Positions 50,402 to 63,604 of a stretch of DNA of 64,000 nucleotides are shown here, piece after piece (within the stretch, counting starts at the first letter, position 1; each line of letters starts with the position of its first letter). Source of the DNA: Acanthaster planci (lineage: Eukaryota > Echinodermata > Asteroidea > Valvatida > Acanthasteridae); contig NW_019091410.1 in assembly GCF_001949145.1 (NCBI RefSeq), positions 12,089 through 76,088 of the forward strand, given 5' to 3'. The translations under genes and the position numbers were made by a program. The notes beneath the pieces were generated by a model. The model was not told the origin of the DNA and ran no database searches. It saw only the letters and a list, made by a program, of their open reading frames with translations.

Positions 50402-52768
50402 AATACAGCAATGACACATACATGTAGCCCGTATTTTATTGATGAAGGACACAACATATTTTGAGATCAAATCTAACAAAACCGAGAATGGTTTCACTGA
50501 ACATGAATACACTTTGCATCAAACGGTAAATCATGCAAATTTGAAAGAGTATTTTAAGTTGAGGGAATTGGTTTTGTAACCCTAAAGATGTAAATGACTG
50601 ACTGGAAGGGAGCACAGAATTGTGGCCCGCGTCATGATGTACGTGTATCTTGAATTCCACACAGGAGTAGAATTCTCTCGCCTGGCAACCACGTAGGCCT
50701 GCATCAGTTGATTAACCAAATTAACAGCCATGGACAACACACTGAATGTTTTCAAAGCAACAAGCTCTTTAAAGTTCTGAGATTTCGGCTTTCATTCTCT
50801 CACTTAAAACCACACACTGTACTACATTTTTACATGTGTTGGATCATGTTGCACAAAGCTTGATTTTATATCTGTACAGTAAGTACATATATACTGCGCT
50901 ATAGGCCCTACATGTACCAAGTATGTACGAAACTGTCCATAGCAACATACGTGCGTTGGTAGAGGTAGTCAGTCCAAATTGAAAACACAGCACAACCCGG
51001 CTTCAACAGACTGGTGAGGAAATAAACATGCAGAAAAATAGCATTCAAAGAATGTGAATGATTGACCTTTGTGTATTGATGTGAGCTTTCAGGATCATTA
51101 GCTTCTCCGCATCCCAAGGATAAATAACTCACTATTCCTGATGCTTTTGTCTTGTAACGCTCATGGACTTCCAATTCCTTCCACGAATTCATTCCAGTAC
51201 GCACTACAGGTACCGGGTACCAGTCAGGAACAGGCAATCTTTCTGGGTAACTTTGACTGACTCTTAGGATGCATGTAATCTCCACTGGAAAAACCCAGTA
51301 TTGCTAATGGGAACAATTTACAACATATGCTGGAACGGTAGTCTGCCACCAAGAGGTTGCAATGGAGTGGCAATTTTTCAAGTGTACGGTGGACTAAAGC
51401 ATGGCCACCTTGCCACCATTTGCATTTGAGTAAAACTTGCAGACATTTTTGAAAGATGGGGCCATTTGACGTGATAGGAAAAAAAAGGATGAATTCAAAC
51501 CGCTTACGAATCGTCTTCCTTGACAACCATTGGGAATTTGTAAACCGTTTCCCCTAATGCAAGTGCTGCGAAACATGGCTGTGCTGGCTTCCGGAAACAC
51601 GGACAAATGTACGGTAGTGTACATTCATACATGTATGCACGTTGTGCCGCAACTGTGCCCCTCGCATATCATGTACATTTTCTGTGTTCCATGAGCCAAA
51701 GGGTAACGGCAAATTTACAAATGTATTTTCAGGCAAACTTGAGGGAGTGCAACCGTGAATCAAAAATGAAGGTTTCAAGTTTGCTGGTATATGCATGGTT
51801 TATACAGCCCTTTGATTTTCTTTTGTGTGATTAAAGCGGTCAGGGAGACCATGGATAGAGGAAGACACCAGTACATGTATGGCGAGACCAGTCCATGTCA
51901 ACTAAAACTAATGCCTCCTCTATCAAAATAAGTTAATACGTGTTAAAAATGAATAATTACACACAAAACAAAAGAAATATATGCTGGTACATGTACAACA
52001 CAGATCTATGGAAGTTATTATCGGTTCAGGAAAAAAGCAACACTTAAGAAAAATCATGTATCAAGCACCGGTTTGTGTACTGCATGCACAGTAACTGGCA
52101 GTGCCCACCATCTCATATGGAAATGCATTTGCTTTATTGCGACTGCCACAAACACGGATGAAAGACAGTTGGTCAAGTTGAATCATTGTAACCTTTGCCA
52201 ATTCAACTGGCAAACCCTGATTGCCAACAAAATGGCTGACCAGCCATCGGCGGTTGTTACAGCCGGATGGAGAGTGGGTTTAGTTGGCAATTCTGTTTGC
52301 TTTGGCGTAGCATTGGTCTAAGAATAGACTTGGCTTTGGCCTTTTTTTTTTTACTTACATTACTTACTGAGAAATGTGTCCATTATCAGTGTTCATATTT
52401 GCCTCTTGTACTTAACTATTCAAGATTTGGCAAAACCTCTAAGACGAGAAACCGGCTGGTAACCCCAGCAGTTTATTGTCAGACCTCTGTCTTTGATATT
52501 GTCTGTTCATTGGCCCAGACCGATCAAGCGACAGGGCGATATATCCACGTATCACACACCGTGAGACATCCCATTCTGCCGACAGCAAGTGCATGCGCAC
52601 AAGACAGGAGAGCTTCGGGAATTTGGAAAGCGACCGTTGTCCCTCATTTAGTCATTAAAAGTCAGTTTTAACAATAGGCCCATCGTATTCTGAACTTCTG
52701 GAATTCAGAGCTTGTTTCTTTGGATGCATTCCACAGCCTCCTCGTAATCAAGACATAGTTATGATGAA
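50402..52768. other. Probable Rac intron 1, no feature seen
   Basis: No coding similarity or repeat recognised on either strand; ACATGT words are scattered through it. Confidence 0.4.
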
Positions 52769-52887
52769 ACAATTGTTGACAGCTGTGATGTGGGATATGA
52801 CGTTTTAAACACTATGGGGGTCTGGCACACATAGCATCGTCGGGTGTTCAAAACGTCCTATTCCACATTACAGCAATCGACAATTGT
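52769..52887. repeat. Short hairpin repeat
   Basis: The left arm ACAATTGTTGACAGCTGTGA with GTTTTAAACACT and the right arm GTGTTCAAAACG to CAATCGACAATTGT are inverted over nearly the full 119 bases. Confidence 0.65.
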
Positions 52888-53537
52888 TAATTTACACACT
52901 GTACGTAGTACAGTACATGTGCTGCGCAGACCATGCATCAACTATCATCATTGACTTCCTGTTGAACCCCCAAGTTGGAATATGAATGGGTCGAAGCAGA
53001 CTGCAGGGTTGAGATAAATTCCTACCGCAGTTGAGCTAATTCCATTGAACATTGCTGATACACTGGTTACTTGCTTAAGCACTTTCTGGGGGTTACTTCC
53101 TTCAGGGAAATTGTATCAGATGGTTCTGTGTGAGAGTACACATTTGTGTATACCATTTGCTTTATGCACTACACCAGGCATGCCAGCACTGTCGTGGGCT
53201 ATGATACATGTACGGTACATGTATGTGCATCAGTAATCTTGTCACGAGCATGTCACCCGCGTGGCAGCGTGATAATAAAATCGGTGTTGTGATGCTTGGC
53301 CGTGGTACGAGACTACATGTACCCGTATATCAGTCCCCGTGATGTCCGCTTGCCAGATTTTCCACCAGTCGGTGGGCATATGTATACAACAAAAATTAAT
53401 GTTTGGAGTCGGAACGACAACTTGTTGATTGCGGGCTGGCAACAGAGGGCAATCACAGAAGGATGTTGACAGTTTTGTACATGTAAATGCAGTCTTGGAC
53501 CTACATACAGTACTGTATGTTATGAACTTACAACATC

Positions 53538-53592
53538 ATCAGGTGTGACGGGGACACGAAAAAAATTGGACCCCTAATTTATAGAATGACCC
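53538..53592. repeat. MITE family D, right end only
   Basis: Reverse complement of GGGTCATTCTATAAATTAGG, followed inward by the GTCCCCGTCACACCTGA block. No left end was found. Confidence 0.65.
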
Positions 53593-53949
53593 ACATACAG
53601 GTACACTGTACCTTTATGTATACATGACCTTGGTTTTTATGGACCATTCAAGATAAATACCTAGCAGGCCCCACACTTTTAGAGTGCAGTATTCAAAGGA
53701 GGTTATGATGTTACAGAAATGTCATTTCTGGACCGCTGTTGTTCACACATGTTTTGAGTAGGTGTTGTATGGTCAGGTAGGACTCCATTCTCTCTCCAGA
53801 AGCTAACGAGGTATTAAGTACCCCTAGTTCCGTGTGTACTGGATACATGTACATGTATGTGCTTGTATGCAACTACATACATGTAGGGATGTAGGGAAAC
53901 CTTTCCGATATACTGGTGCAATTGAGGTAAGGGAACAACCGTCAGTGTT

Positions 53950-54095
53950 TGAGCATCAACATGGCTCTTCAACCGAAGAGGGGAGGGGGTGGGGAGTGTT
54001 TGTTTTGTTGGTAGCGACCCGACTTTAATGTGTGCATTTCATGGTCGTTTGTGAAATGGACCGTGGTTGCCAGGAAAATAGCGCCCTCTCTCTAT
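53950..54095 (-). repeat. Dispersed repeat family E, copy 4
   Basis: On the minus strand: AGAGAGGGCGCTATTTTCC, AACGACCATGAAATGCAC and CTACCAACAAAACAAACAC, in the same order as copies 1-3. Confidence 0.65.
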
Positions 54096-56757
54096 ATGTA
54101 TGTGCGTTATGATAGAGGAGGTGTTACAAGTACCGTATGCCACGGTTGGTCTTCTTCATTGGTGGATCCAGAGCTAATAACAAGTCACATGGGTTCCTGT
54201 TACGCACGTTAACTCCTCATCAAGCAGTGTTTTAGCAAGGCTTAGGGAATTCAGGATGGAAACATCCTGTCATTGTGCCATGCCAAGTACCGGTGTGTTA
54301 GGTGCGTGACTGCGAGAGTTTGTATGTAGAATTACGCTAACAGGCTGCCTCGCTTGCCCATGTTGTGTGGGTTACCGGTGTCTTGAATGGTGTACAGTGC
54401 GCTTCCTGTTGTGCATACCTGAATGTACACGTGCATAAATGTTGCTGGCATGCCCAAGTGCCTCACTTCAGTGCTGGTGTTAATGTGTCAGTCCCTGTAT
54501 GGGCTTTATGGGCGAACAAGTTCAAAGAGAACTTTTTGCCAGGCAGCGATCTCCCTCCGCAGCAAGACATCAATGCGCATTCGCATACTGTACATACTTG
54601 TTTACCTGCGTCTAGTGCAGCAAATTTTGCAGATCTGTCATACATTCATGTACATGTACACGGTTCAGCATGGCCAATCTGTACTGTACATGTATACATG
54701 TAGTCTCTCTGTTGGTTACTGTTGAGAGGGTACTAAGTGCCGCTACTTGTGCATGGAACAAATTCATTTGACTAGGACGTCCCAGTTGTTGACCTCTCTG
54801 CCCCCCAAAAAATATAAAAATTGACATCACCAAGGCTTGTGTTTTCCTTTCATTATTGTTCAAAATCTTGATGCATATGTGATCATGCAGTCAGTAAAGT
54901 TCTCTGTTAAAATGCACTGGTTGAAGGAATAACTTACTGGAAGAGTCCTTCGCTAAATGATGATTTCTTCTTTTTTTTTTCAAACATACTGTAAACATTC
55001 ACACTATCTCTGCAATAGAAATAAGCCCCTATGAGTATGTCGTGTGAAAATAAGCTGCATGAGTGTGTCAACTGTATGTGCGTATTCTATGTGTATCTAG
55101 TCGGCCCACAAACAAATGAAATTCAGATAATGCAGGCTGTGGAAACCTTGTGTGGACTAAGCAAGGTCCATTAAAGATTACCCCCCCCTGGAAAACAGTT
55201 TAGAAGCATTTTTGGGTAGGACTAACCGGCAACAAATGGAAGAGGAACAGTCAAGGAGGCCATCCTCAAAAATCCAGCTAAAAAAGTGTGTTCACAGTTT
55301 GAGAAAATTGAGCAGTTTCACCAAGTTTGCTTCACGACATTGACTTGAGAACCATCCAATCAATATGGTATCAGCATCATATCGTTGTCTGTCTTCATTT
55401 GTGCACACGTGCATGATATCGCCATGTCGTGAGGTCAGGTCACCAGTCTAACATACATGTACTGTACTTGTTGACCACAGCCAAGTTCCTTCCTCGGAAT
55501 TTTTGGACAAGTCTGGTTTTATTTGTCACCGAGACCTGCCTCCCCCCCCCAAACAAATGACCCCTCTTCCCTTGGTGACACGGAGGAAGTGTCATGGAGG
55601 TGCAATTTCCGGGATGGTAGCAACCCAGCCTACATGTAGCTACATGTAGTGGTACCCTGCTGGGTGTTCAGTTCCAGCTCAGGAAACTGCCGCCAGGAAG
55701 AGCTGCAAATTTACAGCCGTACTATTTCTTGTTTGCCCCCAACACACTTTCCAATTGCATTCCATCTCTCAAATGTTGGTCCCATGTGCATCGTACGGTA
55801 GTCCACGCTAGTCTGGACAGCCCAGCTCAGGTTGCAGCTTTTAAAAGCAGAAGAACAAATGCAAGGTCCCTTATTTTATGCATTGTGCTTTTCAGACCAA
55901 ACTGGAACTTGTAAGACAGTGGGAGAAATAGCGATACACAGTGTTGGACAGTACGTACCGGTACATATACTGTACCATAATGTACATGTACATTCAATTT
56001 CACATTTTACCGCAGCTGGGTACAAGATGTTGTCATCGTACAATGTACATATCCAGTGGCAATACTAGTGGAATAAGGTTTGAAGCTACATACATGTACA
56101 TGTACCTTTTTAAAGCAAGCCTATTGTGAAATACTGCAACTCCAAGGGGAAAGAAATGGTCGATACCTGTAGGCCTTCCCGGGACAGTTTCTTTTGTTGA
56201 GGAAATTCTGGACCAAGTACTGAGGACCAAACTTTGGCCTCATAGTGTTTTCAGTCCCCACAGAGTAGTTAAAAAGGTGAGTTTGTGTCGCCTCAACTAC
56301 AGTGTACATACATGATGTAGCACTAAAGGAGACCGCGTACAACTACCCATGCGTGTATGTACTGTAAGTACATGTACATGTACAATGTAAGTACATGTTC
56401 GTGTTCTTTGCCTCTGAACCAGATTTTGTAGGGTTTTTTTTTTTTGTTCCTCCATAGTTAACCTGGAATATTGTTGGGGTCCACGCACAGGTTGAAAACC
56501 CACTGACCTGTGGAATGCATTCATGAGAGAATTGTTCAGAAAAGCCGGGTTTTACTAAATGAACATTACAATGTGAAAGGACAAAGGATAGAATTTCCTT
56601 ACACTGTGTGTACGTGTAAATTGCTATGTACAGTATGCAGCCATAAATGTATGTGTCATGGACGTGTATGTATTGGTGTGTGCATGAAGTCTCACTCATG
56701 AATTGCCAGCAGTGTTTAGGGGAGGGGTAGGATTCTAAAATGGGAGGAAACTTAGAG
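54096..56757. other. Probable Rac intron 1, ACATGT-rich
   Basis: No gene recognised. Many short palindromic runs such as TACATGTACATGTA occur, for example near 55440, 55985, 56095 and 56370. Confidence 0.4.
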
Positions 56758-56765
56758 GATGTTTT

Positions 56766-57242
56766 AAGGGCTGTGCTGAATATTCGATTAATTATCGAAT
56801 ATTCAAATATTGTTTTGCAAATTTGAATATTCGAATGCAAAATTCATCAAAGGAAGGGAAAATGTTCTTTGTTTTTAAATGAGAAACCTGCACCATGGAG
56901 ACTTATTTCAAACAGCTTCAAATGAAAAATGACAGAAATCTCACAACGATTCAAAAAGTAAATTATTCATTTTAAAACAGTTTAAAAGGAGTAAAAATTT
57001 TTAGCAGGGCAAGAAGTATTGTTCATCTCTTCAATCTTGCTAAATCATGGCTGGAGATGCTCTTAGATATGAGAGGCTATTACATTGACTATACTGTACA
57101 GTTGTGTGCAATTCTGCCACTGATTTTGTATGCAGTTTGTTCATTAGCAATCTGCCAGTTGATACGGCCGAATATTCAGATATTGAATTGAATTGAAGGT
57201 CGAATATTCAAATAGTGAATTATTTGAATTGGCTCAGCCCTA
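56766..57242. repeat. hAT-type MITE with perfect 8-base target duplication
   Basis: GATGTTTT at 56758-56765 and again at 57243-57250 flanks ends AAGGGCTGTGCTGAAT and (reverse complement) TAGGGCTGAGCCAATT. Subterminal words GAATATTCGAAT repeat at both ends. It is 477 bases, with no coding similarity. Confidence 0.85.
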
Positions 57243-57250
57243 GATGTTTT

Positions 57251-58390
57251 GGGAAACCCCATTGAAAGTTTTGTCAAGTTTCAAGGCAAAAATTTACAGT
57301 CCATGGTTCCTTAAGAAAAGGATAAAAGGTTTCAAACTGTGTATTTGATATCTTGGACTTTCATTCATGTGTGGAGAAGGATGATACAGTATTACTATTT
57401 TACTACACCTCATAAATATTCACGAGCAAATTGGAGCGCGTCATTGGCCGATTCCACCTCGCGTCTGGGAAGTAGAAATGATACGCAACCAGGTGACGTC
57501 ATAGCAGTGAGTATCCACCTCGCTGCCATGCGGTATATTTTTTTGGTAGCATAAAAAAATCCCTCTGGAACCCGTCGCGTAAATATGTAGTCTGTGTCAT
57601 GTGATCTTTACGGAACCAGTCTGGAGTTGTATCCTAATAACTATTACAGTAAAGATCCAAAACGTATGTCAGCACCAGACTATTGAAGCCCTGTTTCTAT
57701 GCACATCTCCTCTCCACTGTCATAACATGGAAATTTAGCGGCAAAAAAACAACAATGGTGTCTGTGATTTCTGTTTGAATATTTATAAAGTGTCGCAAAA
57801 CAAATTTAGCATGGCTTATTTTGGTCGGGAGGTAGTCAAGCTGACCTACACCTTAGGACCAGTAATTCCCACTGCTTTCCCTCAAACCATGCTGTATTTG
57901 TATAATGCATGTACATCTACATGTATAGAGGGCCCAGGGTATTGCATCAGCTTGTAAGCATGTACATGTACATGCAGCAGCTGCATGATAGCACCAGGGT
58001 TTGTACTGATGCATCAGAAGCAATTCAGGGCAGATCGGAGGGGCGACCACAGGACCCTAGTGCCTCCCAAAATTGATTAAAAAAAAAGGAATTGTTTTTT
58101 AAATTGAATGAAAGGGGTTTTTTAGGCCCAGTTTCATTTTTCTTTTTCGCAAAGCGTGTACAGGTCCCCAGAATGTAGTCTTATCCCCCTCCACCCAAGA
58201 GGCCATATGAAAGGGGACTTGAATGAGTTGCAAAAGAATCCCCAAATTTTAGCCTCGCCCTAAAAAAAGGTTCTGGAAGCTATACCACCTTCACGTGAAC
58301 GTATTGCTTGAATTTGCTTCACTGATATGCAACGCAGCATCGAAACACAACTGGTCATTTTTTGGAAACACCTGCGCCCTGAGATATACA
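57251..58390. other. Probable Rac intron 1, no feature seen
   Basis: No repeat or coding similarity recognised. Confidence 0.4.
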
Positions 58391-58578
58391 TGTATATCAC
58401 ATATTCTCTATGTTTATCACATATTCTCTATGTATATCACATATTCTCTATGTATATCACATATTCTCTATGTTTATCACATATTCTCTATGTTTATCAC
58501 ATATTCTCTATGTATATCACATATTCTCTATATTTATCACACATTCTCTATGTATATCACATACATGTATTCTCTATG
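58391..58578 (+). repeat. 20-base tandem repeat, about 9 copies
   Basis: The unit is TATATCACATATTCTCTATG with an A/T variant at the third base (TATATCAC or TTTATCAC). The last copy is interrupted by ACATGT. Because the unit lacks stops in several frames it gives false open frames. Confidence 0.95.
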
Positions 58579-58713
58579 AAGCCTGCTCAATGTGTCCAGT
58601 GCAGTAAACAGGACAAGATGCAACCAAAGTTGGACGGGGCGTAATGTGTTCATGTTCATGTACATGTACACGTACTTACATGTATACATGTACGGTTACA
58701 TATGAATGTACGT

Positions 58714-58958
58714 GGGTAATTCCAGAAATTAGGGGTCCATTTTTTGTGTGTCCCTGTCACATCCAACATATGATTTTGTTGAACACATTTTCTAATTTCC
58801 AAGAGTGATGAATTTATGCAAAGTACATGTACCTGCCAAACAAATAGTAATAGTTTGAAATCAATTCCGGTGATATATCCATGTCAAATAACCAAGGTCA
58901 GATGTAACAGGGACTCGAAAGGGTTACACTTTTGGACCCCTAATTTCTGGAGTTATCC
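58714..58958. repeat. MITE family D, copy 3
   Basis: GGGTAATTCCAGAAATTAGG at the left and (reverse complement) GGATAACTCCAGAAATTAGG at the right; the body matches copy 1 (TAATTTCCAAGAGTGATGAA, TTTGAAATCAATTCCGGTGA). Confidence 0.85.
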
Positions 58959-59309
58959 TCCTGTACTTTATATACTACCAATGAGGCACATGTACATGTA
59001 TGTACAGTGTATGTAAACGTGTTCTTCCGTGGTCGCACTATAAAATGACCTCATGCTGGATTTGAAAATAAATTTCCGTCTTTATTTTTGACAGGAGAAT
59101 TCACACACATACATGTAGGAATCAGTGGAAGAACCCAGAAAAGTCCCCATTCCCTTACTTAAGCCACACACATTATGGGGGATAATTGTTGCTGAGAGAG
59201 GACATCCTATTATTGTTCGTGCATTTACTTCCTGGACAAGTTAACTTCCTGGTGCAAATGCAAACAGTGCAGTTGTGTATTGTGGATCATAGCACTCACA
59301 CAGAATCAG

Positions 59310-59640
59310 ACATGTACATGTACATGTATCTACATACACACATCTACATGTACATGTATCTACATACACACATCTACATGTACATGTATCTACATACATA
59401 CATGTACATCTACATACACACATCTACAAGTACATCTACATACACACATCTACATGTACATGTATTTACATACATGTACATGTACATACATACATGTACA
59501 TCTACATGTACATGTATTTATGTACATGTACATCTACATACATACATTTACATGTAATGTATATGTACATCTACATGTACATGTACATGTACATACAGTG
59601 TAAGTACAAGTACACGTACAGTGTATGTACATGTAAGGGC
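59310..59640. repeat. ACATGT satellite with a 30-base higher-order unit
   Basis: Three near-perfect units of TACATGTACATGTATCTACA plus TACACACATC, then looser TACATGTA/TACATA mixtures. The array is largely its own reverse complement and has no stops in some frames, giving false open frames on both strands. Confidence 0.9.
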
Positions 59641-60135
59641 GACACATGCACCGCGTACATGTATATGTTAAATTAAAGGAAACATGCAATGACTTTTTCG
59701 TTGACTCACTATCTATGCATCTTTATATTCTTCAGTGTATGAAAACTACACATATTCAAATCTTTGGAAGTTTAACTGTGAGTGCCCATTTTAGTAAGCA
59801 CTGAGAATTGTCCAAGCTTTTCTGGAGTGAGGGCGCTGTTGCTGTATGTGTGTAAATCGGCGAAAAGACTTTCTAGTTTACATGTACTTCTTGAACCCCC
59901 AAATTTGAAACATTTCTAATAAAGGATTGCTTACCATGCTTACTGTCTCATTGCTATAAAAACAACAGTAAATTGGCCAAGGGAAGTTTACGATCACAAA
60001 ATTTAGAAAAATGCAGCCCTTTTTTGCACAAATCAGTGCAACAAATGTTATTTTATGCATGATACATGTATGTGTACATGACATTTTTACAGTGAAGTAC
60101 ATTTTGTCTCTTAACTTGTGGCACGTTTTCATGTG

Positions 60136-60291
60136 CAGACCTGCCAACCTTGCAGTACTCCTTCCCGAGGTCAGGCATCTCCACACAATAGATTAAAAGG
60201 TATTTAAATAAGCCTTCAGTTCATTCAGAATTTGAATCCATTTTGTGGTATGCCTGACTTAAGGAAGGAGTACGGCATGTTGGCAGGTCTG
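60136..60291. repeat. hAT-type MITE with CAGACCTGCCAAC ends
   Basis: CAGACCTGCCAACCTTGCAG and (reverse complement) CAGACCTGCCAACATGCCGT, with GTACTCCTTCC in both arms. Flanks TTCATGTG and TACATGTA agree at 6 of 8 positions. It is 156 bases. Confidence 0.75.
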
Positions 60292-61992
60292 TACATGTAC
60301 CTGTATGTACGCTGTATGCATGTACATAATTGTTCCGTAATCTTTGGGACAAACTTACCACATTTCTCCTGTTCTGTGGGGACCAAAATTATTATCGGGA
60401 CAGAGACACGTCCCCACAACTAATTTTGTCTAACAGAAGAACTTGTCGATAAGGCCTATCCACACATACATGTATATGTACTTGGGGACCACACGTGTTG
60501 AAATGTGGCAGATGTTAATGGGGACCAGAAATGTAACCGGGACAACACAACACGGTTTCGACTTTCCTAACGCAAGATACATGTACATTTGTACATGTAT
60601 GGGTGCGTACGTAGTGTGTACATCACAAATTGTGCTCGTTGTACAGCTGTTGTCTGGCCTGGTACTTTGTATGTGAAGGCTTCCAAATGGTATACGTACA
60701 CGTGCCCAAGGCAAAAACATCAATTCCTACCATTTATGCTTCCTAAAGCTTTATATGCAATCAAGCATCAGACCAAGTCACAACAATGAAATGAAACCCA
60801 CTCAGCCGAATGACAAAATAAAGGCTGTTAGTACACACATACATACATGTACATGTACACTATGTACGTGTATTTGGACAGTCATTTGAAAAGTATTGGA
60901 CCACCCATACAAAATGCATTAACCTGAATAAACACCAAACTTAAACCAATCACTCATGGCAACTCATGTTTATTTTCAATGTGTAACCTTTGTACCTTGG
61001 TTAAACATTTTTTACTACTATTTCCATGATTTGAAATGTTAACAGTCTAATATTTAGTAAGTCCTCCTTTATTTCTGATTATTTAGGCTTTTTTTTAACC
61101 CATGCTGCCTTACGAAGAAAATCTCATGCAAGACCTGCATGAGTACATATCCCTACACTGATGTTATGCACCACTGTTAAAACATGTCAAATAATCATTC
61201 AATGAGACAACATAATGCAGGCCCAGTGACAGAAACACCAATAAAATTCCAGGCGGTCTTAAACTTTTGCCAATGACTTTATTATTAACCCACATGTATG
61301 CAGCAGTGATTAAATGTAATCTTCCTTGATCCTTGCAAATCGTCCAGGAGATTTTGGAAGATTTTGAAGTGTTGAGAAAGATCCAGACCTGCGGGTACTG
61401 AACATTGTACATGGGGCTTAACCCTTACTGCCCAAAACCTGCCATACTCCAACAGCAGGTTTTGTGAGGTTTGGGCAGGTTTGGTACCGTACCTGAGGAA
61501 CTTGTTGTTGAATTCTGTGAGACTTGGGATGAAAGGCCCAGGGAGATGGTGTTGGATTCTGTGTGAGTCAGGACACACATGGGTCACTGTGTGCAGTGTC
61601 CAGCTTGCTGTACTAGTTGTTGGACTATGCTCGATTTTGTCAGGTTTTGTACTGTTCAGTGCAAGTCATCTTATACTGCATAGACCCATCCATACCATAT
61701 CACTCAAACGGGCTCATTCTGTTGGAGTTTATCAGGTTTGGTACAGTAACCTGCATGTACAAGTACATAGACAAGTACATGAACCTGTTAGATTTTGTGA
61801 GGTTCAGTATGCTTTCTACTGCAGGAGCCTAGGGGGTTAGGGTTAATGTTATTGAAAGACTGAATTACACTGTAAATCTAAAGCTACATGTAGGAATTAC
61901 TGAAAAATGTGCGTTGTTTTTGGCGTGCATGTACTCTCGCATTGTACGGTAGCAAGACTGAATAATTTCAGTTATTCTTCGAGTTACTTCTG
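60292..61992. other. Probable Rac intron 1, repetitive but unclassified
   Basis: 61435-61815 repeats phrases like TTTTGTGAGGTTTGG and GTTGGATTCTGTG at irregular spacing. TTAA plus CCCT at 61418 and AGGG plus TTAA at 61846 could be ends of a piggyBac-type element, but the inverted match is only a few bases. Confidence 0.35.
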
Positions 61993-62097
61993 AGGCTGCA
62001 TCCGAATCTGTTGTCTAGAGCTAGGTCTAGGTCTTCCCTCCATTGGAAATGTGTGGAGATGCGTAGGCAATAGACCTAGCTGTTTCGGACACGGCCT
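61993..62097. repeat. MITE family C, copy 2
   Basis: Ends AGGCTGCATCCGAATCTG and (reverse complement) AGGCCGTGTCCGAAACAG; the body is nearly identical to 18468-18588. Confidence 0.82.
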
Positions 62098-63225
62098 GAG
62101 TGTCATTCACAGAGGCAACTTTGATGTACACGTACTTCATGTACCAGTTGTAAAAACGTCTTTTCCCCCAACAACCTTTTTTTCTAAATGCCCCACTGAA
62201 TTGAGCATTAAAAAATGTTTTGTAGAAAAAGGAACTTTGAAAAAGTTGCAAAACAGACAAGTTTGGGCCATTTTTGACTACAAATCATAACAGGGCCGAC
62301 GCGAATTTCAAATAAAAATATCAGTCAAAACCACACCAGCTGTCCAGTGCTCATGTGTGAGGAATAGGACGCTTACAGTGGAAAAATGCAATCAATTATT
62401 GTAATTTGGCCAGCGGAACAGACTAAGAAGATCTCTGCATAATTGTGGAAAACAAACAGCCTGAGCAAGCCTGACTAGACTCAAATATCCAGATAACTCA
62501 AGCCACAAAATACATGTACATGTACATGTAGATGTATGTAACCGTATACAGTGGTGTAAGTTTACAGGCTGGGCATGGACATCCCACATTTAGTGAACAT
62601 GTTTATTTAGCCATGCCCATGTACCAGTATAGTTTACATTGTATATAACCTTATTTGCAGATGATACGTACATGTACAGGCTTCCTCATGATGTACGGTA
62701 CATGGGTATATGTTTGTATGTTTCTGCTCATCGTTGACATGTTGGCATCTTTCATACATGTACATGTACAGTGTACATAACTTTCGAACATGCGTGGAAC
62801 ATGTGCGATACATATGTATTAAGGTTAGAACTTGAGGCACACTAGTCTTGGTACACGTACAAGACATCCTCAGCGCAGAAGTGCTTTACAGTGTATCTGG
62901 TGATATTGGTACATTGCTCTCCTCAGTGATTACTCAATAGAGGGCGCTTAACTGTTCTTGGCTGACCAGGTGCCGGGCGATTCATCCATGTACAGTACAT
63001 GTATGTCTGTGAACATGCGAGCATGTATGGAACGCCCTTTTATTTAGGGTGTGTTTGGAAGACTGATGTGATGATGGCACGAGTGCCAGGCAGTCATGCA
63101 GTGCGACAATAGCACCAAGAATGTCTTGCACGAAGACTAGGGGCGCACATGTAAATATTCTCCTCCTTACGTACAATTTAATATCCATGGAACCATGCTT
63201 GCTATTAGCCTGAAGTTAGACAAGG
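62098..63225. other. Probable Rac intron 1, ACATGT-rich
   Basis: No gene recognised; palindromic ACATGTACATGT runs occur at 62513-62530 and 62756-62770. Confidence 0.4.
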
Positions 63226-63463
63226 GCCGTTTTCCAATACTCAACTTGGGCTCCGTCTCAGGCTTCAACTGTTGTTTACTGGCTGCCTTTGAAGCTGTAA
63301 GCGCAGTAATCAGTCTAATAAAGCCAGAGAACATCAAATAAGATGCAAGAGAGCCCAAACTTACAGTAATCCAGTGTAATTTAAACGCTCCAGGCCCACA
63401 ATCGGGGATTGGTTTTGGGAACGAAGCCTGAGACGAAGACAAAGTTGAGTATTGGAAAACAGC
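63226..63463. repeat. MITE with 5-base target duplication
   Basis: CAAGG on both sides (63221-63225 and 63464-63468) flanks GCCGTTTTCCAATACTCAAC and (reverse complement) GCTGTTTTCCAATACTCAAC; the arms continue to CGTCTCAGGCTT. It is 238 bases. Confidence 0.8.
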
Positions 63464-63604
63464 CAAGGTGCTTCATTACAGTTCAGTTTTTCTTGAAAAA
63501 TGCTCAGTTAGTGCTGAACTGAAATGCTTTGCTCTTTGAAGGTACATGTACATACGTAAATAACTCCATTTCTATAGTCAGGTATTTTTAAGCTATTCTG
63601 TAAT

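Noticed and set aside
49800-50512. Several open frames of 150-200 codons
   Set aside because: They consist almost entirely of the N gap.
58295-58644. Overlapping open frames of 65-105 codons
   Set aside because: They are translations of the 20-base tandem repeat, which lacks stops in several frames.
59186-59676. Open frames on both strands rich in Tyr, Met, Cys and Thr
   Set aside because: They come from the ACATGT satellite.
61418-61846. Third TTAA piggyBac-type MITE
   Set aside because: TTAA and CCCT/AGGG are present at both ends but the inverted match stops after a few bases.
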